Shown here: positions 1 to 6,006 of the stretch, in pieces
Numbering within the stretch: position 1 is the first letter of the stretch
Layout: each line of letters opens with the position of its first letter
Source of the DNA: Patescibacteria group bacterium
GTDB taxonomy: Bacteria; Patescibacteriota; Patescibacteriia; UBA9934
Reading direction: 5' to 3'
NCBI GenBank assembly: GCA_018896835.1
Contig: JAHILS010000081.1
Coordinates: 1-6,087 of the forward strand
DNA length: 6,087 bases
Position numbers and translations under genes: made by a program
The notes under the pieces: generated by a model
Databases searched by the model: none
Told to the model about the DNA's origin: nothing
What the model saw: only the letters and a program-made list of their open reading frames with translations

Positions 1-494
1 ACTATGAATGGATTGTCTTTCATGAATTCTATCCTGTCCTTATTGCTTCGCTCTGCTTGCTTGCCTGTTGGCCTTACACGTTTAAGTGCGTGCAAAACTG
101 GAACATCAAGCTCTGAGCCTAAAAACTCGGCAATCATCACCGCCTGATCAAATCCACGTTCACACAACTTTCGATTGTGAAGCTCAACTGGAACTAAGGC
201 CTCGATCTGATGAATATGCACAAAATGTCGCAAAGTTGAGAGCGATGGACGTAATTTTCTTTGCATAATCTCCCAGGCGCTTTTGTCATAATCGTACTTC
301 CAGGCACAAATTAGTTCGCGAGCAATTGAGTCAGCATATTGCCAAAAGTAGACGTGATCATCTTTTTGATCAATCTTCAAAGAACCTGGTTGCCAATAAA
401 CAGTGCAATCGTCACACAATAGTGAGCCTTCTTTTTTACAGCCAAAACAAAAACGCGGGAAAACCGCGTTTTTAATAATTTTTGACAAATCCAT
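1..494 (-). CDS. comF: ComF-family protein, N-terminal part (runs off the window edge)
   Basis: An open frame of 164 codons starts at the ATG at 494-492 and leaves the window at base 1 without a stop. The protein opens with a four-cysteine zinc-finger arrangement (Cys16, Cys19, Cys27, Cys30; CxxC...CxxC) in the typical ComF setting 'FPRFCFGC...LLCDDC'. A 'SIARELICAWKYDYD' stretch follows (about 56-70), then 'LVPVEL' (100-105), 'ERGFDQA' (112-118) and 'TGKQAERSNKDR' (143-154), all in the order found in ComF/amidophosphoribosyltransferase-like proteins. The PRPP-binding loop (usually a DD..TTG-type motif) would lie past the edge and cannot be checked. ComF proteins are cytoplasmic and associated with uptake and processing of transforming DNA; the biochemical role is poorly settled. 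The ATG overlaps the upstream stop by one base (TAATG), implying translational coupling to the membrane-protein gene. A terminator-like hairpin covers codons 8-15. Family assignment is firm; function is by family. Confidence 0.88.
   Translation of the reverse strand, partial: MDLSKIIKNAVFPRFCFGCKKEGSLLCDDCTVYWQPGSLKIDQKDDHVYFWQYADSIARELICAWKYDYDKSAWEIMQRKLRPSLSTLRHFVHIHQIEALVPVELHNRKLCERGFDQAVMIAEFLGSELDVPVLHALKRVRPTGKQAERSNKDRIEFMKDNPFI
449..473 (-). terminator. Terminator-like hairpin inside the start of comF
   Basis: Perfect 10-bp inverted repeat: AAAAACGCGG (449-458) and CCGCGTTTTT (464-473) around a 5-base loop. Read on the minus strand, the RNA would be a five-pair G/C core with flanking A-U pairs, followed by a U-rich tract (UUUUUGUUUU), the form of an intrinsic terminator. 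The reverse direction also gives a U-rich tail. It lies about 20 bases downstream of the comF ATG, in codons 8-15, just past the end of the secretion-gene run. It could terminate part of the operon transcript when comF is not translated. Alternatively it is a chance product of AT-rich codons around FPRF; the ComF frame is clearly real through it. Confidence 0.5.
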
Positions 495-1036
495 TACTCC
501 CACACAAAATCATCTACCAACCAGCTATCTCCTTCTTTAACAAGCGTAACAGCCATTGTCTGATAACGCACTGTTGTGTTGGCTGGGCTTTCGATTGACT
601 CTTCGCGTTGCGTTAAAACCTCAATCTTTTCTAGTGAATCAGTAGCCGACACTTGATCAACAGACAAAATATGGGTTGAAACTCCGTAATAAACACTATC
701 ATCTTCTAATGTTGCGTCGTTGATTATTTTAGTTAGTCGTTGCTTTAACGAGGAAGAAGCAATGTCCATAACTGACTGAACATTCTCATAACTATTTTGA
801 TTTGAAAAACTACCAAATCTTTCAACAAAAACTCTGGCAATCGTGGAGGCAGACTGTGGATATGCTGAATAATCTAGAGAAGGAACGACCTCGCCGTCGA
901 TAACAACCTGCTCAGAATCCTGGGCTCCAGGCACCACACTGTCTTTGTTTGGATAAAGTATCCAAGCCAAAATACATACTAAAGCAATGATGATCACCAC
1001 AGCAACACTGATTTCAATTTTTTGTTTTCGTTCCAT
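494..1036 (-). CDS. Single-pass membrane protein with extracytoplasmic domain, possible VirB8-like T4SS component
   Basis: From the ATG at 1036-1034 this is 180 residues; a TTG two codons upstream (1042) is also possible, but the ATG is preferred. No clear Shine-Dalgarno site precedes either. The layout is a short basic N-terminus (MERKQKIE), one hydrophobic helix (about residues 8-28), a polar linker, then an extracytoplasmic domain of about 120 residues. That domain begins with a helix around 'IARVFVERFGSF' and ends in 'YQTMAVTLVKEGDSWLVDDFVWE', a strand-turn-strand pattern with a terminal tryptophan typical of NTF2-like folds. VirB8 and the Gram-positive TcpC proteins share this topology and fold and act as scaffolds in T4SS, so the position directly after VirB4 (21 bases) supports that role. 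This is a topology and context argument; no VirB8 signature is visible. A lipoprotein reading (Cys23 of the longer form) is unlikely, since the residue before the Cys is Val. Confidence 0.8.
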   Translation of the reverse strand: MERKQKIEISVAVVIIIALVCILAWILYPNKDSVVPGAQDSEQVVIDGEVVPSLDYSAYPQSASTIARVFVERFGSFSNQNSYENVQSVMDIASSSLKQRLTKIINDATLEDDSVYYGVSTHILSVDQVSATDSLEKIEVLTQREESIESPANTTVRYQTMAVTLVKEGDSWLVDDFVWE

Positions 1037-1057
1037 AAACAATGGTTTAGAATTTTC

Positions 1058-2968
1058 TTATTTCTTGGCTGTAAACGAATCTTCAAACTCCTTTCGCGCT
1101 CGCTCAATCTCCAAAAGCTGTTCTGGATTTGTGGTAATAAGTTGATCCTCATTATAAGAAGCAACTATTTTTATGGCAGCATGTTTGTCGCCGGCAAAGA
1201 AAATCCCCTCTCCGATAGCAGCTTCTAAAAGCAAGTAACGCTCGCTTTGTGTTAAGTGGAAAGTTTCAGCAATCAAATCAATTCCGGCTGGCGACTGCTT
1301 CATGAGCAACTGGATAGAGGAGTTCGTCACGATAGCCAAACCGTATGGATTGCGCAAAAAGTCGTTAACGTCTTGGGTGATTGTCGTCACTCCCAAATAA
1401 TATTTTCTAGCCCGTTTAACTAGCGCGAAAATAAACTTAGCCGAGTCCTCATGAGTCATCAGCCACCAAGCTTCATCAATCATGAGCAAACGTTTCTTTC
1501 TACTTGATCGGACAACGTTCCAAATGTAGTTAATGATTGTATAAATCGCCATTGGTCGCAGTTCGTCTTCCAAATCACGTACAGAAAAAATAACGAGCTG
1601 GTTTTCCGTGTCCACAGTTGTTGGAGAATTAAGAAGTCCGGCAAAAGTTCCTTCAGTAAATTTCTTTAATCTTTCCACCAAATCACCAGAGCCTTCCATG
1701 CCTTCCAAAATCTCTTGCAAATCTTGCATTACTGGATATTCAACGCCATCGAGCTTCTTTAAGTCAGGAGTAATGTCTTTTTTAGCATAAGCTTCTAAGA
1801 TCGCGCGGTCTAAAGTTGAATCTTCGGCCGGCGTAAAACCTAGTTTGTCTGACTCACCGATTGGTTGACCAATCATAATGCGAAGCAATCCTTTGATGGT
1901 AATAACAGCGCTGCGCAATATGTCTTCAATGCTTGTTTCTTCACCCACAGCCCGTGGCAAATCAAATGGGTTGATTTTACTTTCAGAGGCAAGCGACACA
2001 TTTACATATGTCCCGCCTACAGCATCGGAAAGCGCCTTGTATTCCATTTCCGGATCAATAACTATCACGTCGGTTCCCATCATCATTGTGCGCAAAATCT
2101 CCAACTTAACAGCATAACTTTTTCCTGCTCCAGACGTGGCAAACACCACAGCGTTAGCGTTTTGCAAAGAAAACCTATCAAACAAAACCAAAGAGTTATT
2201 ATGACGATTAATGCCATACAAAATTCCGTTGTCGCTGGTCAGGTCAGAGGAAATAAACGGAAACGACGAAGCAATCGGTGACGTACTCATGTTAAACGTG
2301 ATCATCAGCTCATCGTTTCCCAGTGGTAACGTTGAGTTAAAGCCTTGTTCAGCCTGATAAAATCCACGTTTTGTATAAATTAGCTTTGAGCCAAAGATTG
2401 ATTCAATTTGGCTACTGCGCTTATCAAGCTCCTCTTTAGTGCTAGCGTAGAGCGTGATGTAAAAAGCAAATTGGAAGAAATGTTCAATACCTTGGGTTAA
2501 ATCGTCGCGCAATTGCTCAACGTCACGCAAAGCTGTTTCTCGAACTGGATCACGTGGTGCTCCTTTTTCATTATCTGAAACTATCTGAGACTCTAGCACA
2601 CCTGTTTTGTCCCTAAGTTGCTTTAAAATTATTTCAGCTGGGATTGGATAAAAGAACATGCCAACATCAATCGTTCCGCTGTAATTAATAATTGGTGACG
2701 CCCAACCCATGTTTACGTAACGTGGGTATGTCACGATAAACATTGTCCGCACAAAAGTGTCTCCAAGTTTTAGAAAGTCAGCATTGACCTGAAAAGATGC
2801 CGGGGCTATCAAATCACGGACAGTAATAGTACCGCGACGATACATGAGCTCTTCTTGGAGAGTTTTCTTTTCCTGCACCGCCCTCTCCTGCTCTGGAGTA
2901 AGCGTTTGCTTTTTTTGCTCTTCTTTTTTAGGCTCTCGCTTTTGTAATTGTGTTACATCTATAGACAT
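1058..2968 (-). CDS. virB4: VirB4-family T4SS ATPase
   Basis: 636 residues from the ATG at 2968-2966; a TTG at 2980 would add four residues (MILY) and overlap the previous stop. Numbering here is from the ATG. A charged, probably coiled-coil N-terminus (about 6-42, rich in K/E/Q) leads into a VirB4 N-terminal domain (about 47-230). The ATPase domain shows Walker A 'ATSGAGKS' (277-284; the first Gly of the loop is Ala, allowed in P-loops), 'VIDPEMEY' (303-310), 'INPFDL' (332-337), Walker B 'RLLMIDEAWWLM' (493-504, Asp498-Glu499), 'KRARKYYLG' (518-526) with candidate arginine-finger residues, and 'TTITQDVNDF' (528-537) with the conserved Gln. VirB4 proteins are hexamer-forming ATPases on the cytoplasmic face that power assembly or substrate transfer in T4SS. 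Length is usual for compact VirB4/TrsE proteins, and all key residues are present. AAGGA at the end of the preceding gene sits 14 bases from the ATG, a poor spacing. Coupling to the upstream gene is likely. Confidence 0.93.
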   Translation of the reverse strand: MSIDVTQLQKREPKKEEQKKQTLTPEQERAVQEKKTLQEELMYRRGTITVRDLIAPASFQVNADFLKLGDTFVRTMFIVTYPRYVNMGWASPIINYSGTIDVGMFFYPIPAEIILKQLRDKTGVLESQIVSDNEKGAPRDPVRETALRDVEQLRDDLTQGIEHFFQFAFYITLYASTKEELDKRSSQIESIFGSKLIYTKRGFYQAEQGFNSTLPLGNDELMITFNMSTSPIASSFPFISSDLTSDNGILYGINRHNNSLVLFDRFSLQNANAVVFATSGAGKSYAVKLEILRTMMMGTDVIVIDPEMEYKALSDAVGGTYVNVSLASESKINPFDLPRAVGEETSIEDILRSAVITIKGLLRIMIGQPIGESDKLGFTPAEDSTLDRAILEAYAKKDITPDLKKLDGVEYPVMQDLQEILEGMEGSGDLVERLKKFTEGTFAGLLNSPTTVDTENQLVIFSVRDLEDELRPMAIYTIINYIWNVVRSSRKKRLLMIDEAWWLMTHEDSAKFIFALVKRARKYYLGVTTITQDVNDFLRNPYGLAIVTNSSIQLLMKQSPAGIDLIAETFHLTQSERYLLLEAAIGEGIFFAGDKHAAIKIVASYNEDQLITTNPEQLLEIERARKEFEDSFTAKK

Positions 2969-2976
2969 ATATAAAA

Positions 2977-3684
2977 TCAAAATCCTTGTTCAACGCGCAA
3001 CTCATTTATGTTAGCTAATTCTTGAGTATCAAATACGTCAGGATTGTATACGCTGTAATAAAGCTCAATGAGTCCTTGGGTGTCTAACATCACGTTTGGC
3101 AAACTCATTCCTGTTAACCCATTTTGGATTACTGAAACGCGTTGTAATAAAGCGTCGTGGCGTTCTTTAAACCTTGTTTCGTTTAGCTTCACAACCGACG
3201 CCGGCATGATCGCTGCGGAAAGTTTGGTCATAAAACCTTTCTTTTTGTCAGTTGCTGGGTCGTAAGGAACAACAACAAAAAATCTTTTTTGCATTATCTC
3301 ACCCAACTCAACTAACTCTTTAACAAATCCACGATAATCTTGGATTTGAGTTTTTAGCAAATCATTTTTAATCGTTCGCTCCTGCTCTTTTAACGTTTCC
3401 ATGTAAACGTCGATATTGATTTTGCGCGACTGAATAACAATTTGGATAGGATGATCAATACCGTTTAAAAACTGCATGTAAGACTGGACTGTCGCGTCCT
3501 GCTCTTCCTGACTTTTTAGCGCAAAGTTCATGCTCGATACCATAATTACAGCTCGAAGTGTGCCATCTTTTAGCACTACTGCATTTTCTCTGATCTCGGC
3601 AATATCTAAAAATCTTTGCGTTGGCGGTCCAACTTTTGCTTTGGCTAATTTTTTTGATTGCATTTCTTGAGTATTATTTGCCAT
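2977..3684 (-). CDS. TraC-like / VirB4 N-terminal-domain-like protein of the T4SS locus
   Basis: 235 residues from the ATG at 3684-3682, ending in TGA at 2979-2977. The start overlaps the end of the PrgI gene by 11 bases, which implies translational coupling; AAGAAAA just upstream is a weak ribosome site. The N-terminal half has the pattern of TraC-like/VirB4 N-terminal domains: 'TQRFLDIAEIRENAVVLKDG' (22-41), 'VSSMNFALKS' (49-58), 'YMQFLNGIDHPIQIVIQSRK' (69-88). A helical stretch (about 92-130), a strand 'RFFVVVPYD' (134-142) and an amphipathic C-terminal half follow. There is no P-loop, no Walker B, no signal peptide and no membrane segment, so it is probably a soluble or peripheral partner of the PrgI-VirB4 complex. 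The neighbouring VirB4 has its own N-terminal domain, so this is a second, stand-alone copy and not a piece cut off by a frameshift. Role inferred from family resemblance and position. Confidence 0.82.
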   Translation of the reverse strand: MANNTQEMQSKKLAKAKVGPPTQRFLDIAEIRENAVVLKDGTLRAVIMVSSMNFALKSQEEQDATVQSYMQFLNGIDHPIQIVIQSRKINIDVYMETLKEQERTIKNDLLKTQIQDYRGFVKELVELGEIMQKRFFVVVPYDPATDKKKGFMTKLSAAIMPASVVKLNETRFKERHDALLQRVSVIQNGLTGMSLPNVMLDTQGLIELYYSVYNPDVFDTQELANINELRVEQGF

Positions 3685-4126
3685 AATTTTCTTGATTTTG
3701 CGGATTATAAACTCCCCCGGTGTTCACAATGAGTGCCAGTTCTGACAAACGTTTGCTCTCTGGCAATACTTTGTGAACAGCAACTTGAGCAGGGGCTTCT
3801 TCTTCTTTTTTCATCTGCGTTCGTACTTGTGACTCTGTTAAAGACTTATCCCAAACCCGAGCCATTGGCTTTCGTAAAGTTTGGATCATGCTAAGAACAA
3901 CAAAATGAAATGGCTGGCCATTAACTTTGGCAAAAGCGAATATTATGCCAGCGGCGAGTATTGGCAATCCAAGCAAAAGAACAACAATGATGTTTAAAAA
4001 TATGCGATAAATAAGAAAATCAGTCATCAGCGTTACCAACAAAATCAAAAATTGACGCATGGTAATAAACCCAATAATTTTTGTTTCAACGTCCAAAAAT
4101 TGTGGAATAACAAACTGTTCTGGCAT
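3674..4126 (-). CDS. prgI: PrgI-family membrane protein (VirB3-like T4SS subunit)
   Basis: 150 residues from the ATG at 4126-4124. It opens with the PrgI-family hallmark 'FVIPQFLDVETKIIGFITMRQFLIL' split as a beta-rich lead (5-18) and first membrane helix (about 22-42). A short turn and second helix follow (about 46-66), then 'AKVNGQPFHFVVLSMIQTLRKPMARVW' (66-92), which matches the family's 'K.NG.PF....P...W' region. The tail (93-150) is charged and cytoplasmic, with an E/K-rich stretch at 106-111. PrgI proteins occur in Gram-positive and related conjugation systems and are regarded as VirB3-like partners that link VirB4 to the membrane. It is the first gene after a promoter-bearing gap, and its mRNA is predicted to be leaderless. 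It overlaps the next gene by 11 bases, consistent with one operon down to comF. Confidence 0.9.
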   Translation of the reverse strand: MPEQFVIPQFLDVETKIIGFITMRQFLILLVTLMTDFLIYRIFLNIIVVLLLGLPILAAGIIFAFAKVNGQPFHFVVLSMIQTLRKPMARVWDKSLTESQVRTQMKKEEEAPAQVAVHKVLPESKRLSELALIVNTGGVYNPQNQENYGK

Positions 4127-4144
4127 AAATGTATTATAACATGT
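4127..4144 (-). promoter_or_regulatory. prgI: Extended -10 promoter for prgI, predicted leaderless start
   Basis: On the minus strand the prgI ATG is preceded by TGTTATAAT, a perfect TATAAT (4138-4133) with the TGn extension (4141-4139). Six bases separate the hexamer from the ATG, so the usual start distance puts +1 on the A of ATG at 4126 and leaves no 5' leader or room for a ribosome site. The expected -35 position (about 4161-4156) reads CCCACC, a poor match, which the extended -10 could offset. A dyad ATGT-N6-ACAT (4142-4129) and the palindrome ACATGT (4139-4144) surround the hexamer and could be an operator, though this is weak. The rest of the 44-base gap shows no terminator for the upstream gene, so read-through is also likely. 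Confidence 0.6.
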
Positions 4145-4170
4145 AAGGGACAGCGGGTGGGAATACTTTT

Positions 4171-6003
4171 CTAAAACCGAATATCATCATTGAGCTTCAC
4201 AATAGCTTCAATCTCAGCAGCGTTCAAACTCGCCTCGCCTTTATTTCGACGAGCTGTTGCCACGTCAGCCACTGGAATACCTTGCAAAAGCGCTTCCTGC
4301 ACCAATGAAATATACAAATTTTGTAATGGGCTTTTGCGCAAGGCCATAATTCCCTTCACTCTTTGCTCATAATCATCTTCTTCTAAAAGCTCCAAAGTAT
4401 TAAGAATTTTCTGAATGGCTTCTTTTGGATCTGATGACAATCTGCGAAATTCAACAATGCTCATTGTTCCAAGTTCCTCAACTGGCCCAATAAGATTTGA
4501 AGAAAAAGATATGTCAGCTACTTTTGTTGGCGCATCACTATTTTTCAACTGTAAAGTACTTTGAACACTTAATTTAACGACAGCTTTCTTAGGCTTTGAC
4601 CTTTCTTGAGCTTCACGCAAAGCACCCGTATTAATCTTTTTACGCGAAGCAGACAATTCCTCTTGCTTTGTATGAGCAGCACTCACTCGAGCTGTTGGCA
4701 ATACAGGCTCAACAGAAACTCGAGCAACTGTTTTGGTAATAGCTGCGTGGCGATCATCAAGCAAGTGTTGTTCTTGTTTTGCAACATCATTTTTCTTATC
4801 AACAACAACTTTTTTTACCTGGGGCTTTTTGTGCAACTCGTCATACCCTGCCTGCAAAATCTTGAGGATTGGATAAGTACTCTCCTGCGTAATACCAAAC
4901 TTAGTTACAAGCAATGCATTTGCTCTTTGCGAGTCAAGCATCCCTTTAACGTATGAACGCGAAAGTTCAATGGCTGACTGCTGAGTTTGACGAGCTTCTT
5001 TAAACAATGGAAATAAGGCCTGAGCGGTTTTCTTAATTATATCTTCTTGTTTTTCTGCCAAATCATTAGGCACAGCTGACTGGGCTAATATTTTCTTATG
5101 CTTGGCAATTTCCTGCTCTTCAAGTTCATGCATTATCGAGCCAGAGATAACTGGCACCGACGTTGTCAGGGCATGTGGAACAGCCTTAATAGCAAGCAAC
5201 TCACGCTGACGCGTAGCCTGTTTGACTGGTAGTTGAGACTTCACACTTTCAACTTTTGACTTTTGACTTTCATCTTGAACATCCTTATTCCCCTCACCCC
5301 CATCAAGCCCGAGCTCGCTGGATCCTCTGGCTAGCCCTTCCGTAGCCCCCAGGCGTAGGAGGGTTAAACCAGAGGATGACAAAGGAAGTTCCACCAAAGG
5401 ATCAACTGGTTTTTCTTTTTCACCCTCCCCAAACCTTTCATCCAGCATCTGGAATAATTTCTCTGCTTGCTCGTCGGTCATTTCCAAGCCTCCAATGGTG
5501 ATTGGTCGCTTCAATAACGTCAGGGTCGCCTGACGGTTACGCTCCTTACTTATGTACCCTTTTGCTAAAAATACAAAACGCTTTTGCAAATGATCAGGCA
5601 AATCAAGCCCAATTTCTTTCACAAAAGCGCCCAGCTCATCTTCTGGTTGTGGTTTTCTTATCCTTAAGCTTGGATAAGACGCGACATCCCCTCCCCACTG
5701 CTTAATAGAAACATCAATGCCAGGAATAAACTCCAAAAGTGGCAGTAAACGATACCCAGCCAAATCACAAGCAACCTTTTTGGCAATGTCCGGCTCAAGC
5801 CCAAACGCCTTACCCAAAAACTCAGGCATTTGCTCCACCTGCAACTGATCGCGAATGACAGCTTCAGCTAATTGTAATAACTCTCCCAAACGATCTTGTG
5901 GAATTTTGTAGGTTTCGGCCAGGCTATCTAAGTGATCATAGATAGAAACATCGAGTAAGAAATCCTGAACCTCAGATAATTGTCTAAATCCTCCGTTTGG
6001 CAT
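4171..6003 (-). CDS. Large helix-rich cytoplasmic protein of unknown function, upstream of the T4SS genes
   Basis: 610 residues, ATG at 6003-6001, TAG at 4173-4171. I do not recognise the family. There is no signal peptide, membrane helix or nucleotide-binding motif. Three parts can be seen. The N-terminal part (about 1-193) is helical and contains a degenerate duplication: P35/P136, LA[EK] at 45-47 and 146-148, Ile50/Ile151, Leu63/Leu164, GLE at 68-70 and 172-174, Ala74/Ala180. A low-complexity linker (about 194-262) includes a G+C-rich hairpin repeat and a heptamer tract. A helical, charged middle (about 263-480, with K-rich 'KKPQVKKVVVDKK' at 392-404) leads to a compact C-terminal helical domain (about 505-610). 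No Shine-Dalgarno site precedes the ATG, and an in-frame TAA lies two codons upstream, fixing the frame. Same strand as the T4SS genes and 44 bases from prgI, so a link to that system is possible but unproven; prgI has its own promoter. Confidence 0.85.
   Translation of the reverse strand: MPNGGFRQLSEVQDFLLDVSIYDHLDSLAETYKIPQDRLGELLQLAEAVIRDQLQVEQMPEFLGKAFGLEPDIAKKVACDLAGYRLLPLLEFIPGIDVSIKQWGGDVASYPSLRIRKPQPEDELGAFVKEIGLDLPDHLQKRFVFLAKGYISKERNRQATLTLLKRPITIGGLEMTDEQAEKLFQMLDERFGEGEKEKPVDPLVELPLSSSGLTLLRLGATEGLARGSSELGLDGGEGNKDVQDESQKSKVESVKSQLPVKQATRQRELLAIKAVPHALTTSVPVISGSIMHELEEQEIAKHKKILAQSAVPNDLAEKQEDIIKKTAQALFPLFKEARQTQQSAIELSRSYVKGMLDSQRANALLVTKFGITQESTYPILKILQAGYDELHKKPQVKKVVVDKKNDVAKQEQHLLDDRHAAITKTVARVSVEPVLPTARVSAAHTKQEELSASRKKINTGALREAQERSKPKKAVVKLSVQSTLQLKNSDAPTKVADISFSSNLIGPVEELGTMSIVEFRRLSSDPKEAIQKILNTLELLEEDDYEQRVKGIMALRKSPLQNLYISLVQEALLQGIPVADVATARRNKGEASLNAAEIEAIVKLNDDIRF
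5245..5272. repeat. Heptanucleotide tandem repeat, four units
   Basis: On the plus strand: ACTTTCA (5245-5251), ACTTTTG (5252-5258), ACTTTTG (5259-5265), ACTTTCA (5266-5272), with a decayed unit (ACTTCAC) just before at 5238-5244. It lies in the linker of the 610-residue protein and encodes the S/K/V/E-rich stretch at residues 244-253. Seven is not a multiple of three, so gain or loss of one unit would shift the frame. Confidence 0.75.
5322..5377. repeat. Hairpin-forming short repeat element inside a coding sequence
   Basis: Outer arms ATCCTCTGG (5322-5330) and CCAGAGGAT (5369-5377) are perfect 9-bp inverse copies. Inside them CCCT (5335-5338) pairs with AGGG (5360-5363) and CC (5340-5341) with GG (5358-5359), giving an interrupted hairpin with a C/G-rich centre. 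By hand count, 60 of 100 bases in 5281-5380 are G or C, against 20/60 (4501-4560) and 28/60 (4921-4980) elsewhere in the gene. The build resembles REP- or MITE-like dispersed hairpins that decorate small bacterial genomes. It is read in frame as residues 209-228 of the 610-residue protein. No target duplication is obvious. Confidence 0.55.
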
Positions 6004-6006
6004 GGT

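Noticed and set aside
86..268. Plus-strand open frame of 60 codons
   Set aside because: Opposite to the clearly recognisable ComF frame; no start signal or recognisable product.
1865..2281. Plus-strand open frame of 138 codons
   Set aside because: Lies wholly inside the VirB4 ATPase domain on the opposite strand, with low-complexity, family-free sequence; a shadow of virB4.
2977..2979. TGA as a glycine codon (code 25, as in some Patescibacteria)
   Set aside because: Reading through gives only a few codons before TAG, and glycines in all genes use GGN with no in-frame TGA. The standard bacterial code fits.
2966..2985. Possible frameshift joining the 235-residue protein and VirB4 into one gene
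   Set aside because: The stop and the TTG/ATG starts are close, but VirB4 has its own full N-terminal domain and coiled-coil lead, so a fusion would duplicate that domain. Two adjacent coupled genes is the simpler reading.
5238..5380. CRISPR array or a cluster of direct repeats with spacers
   Set aside because: The heptamers are adjacent with no spacers and the hairpin is a single copy; no array structure.
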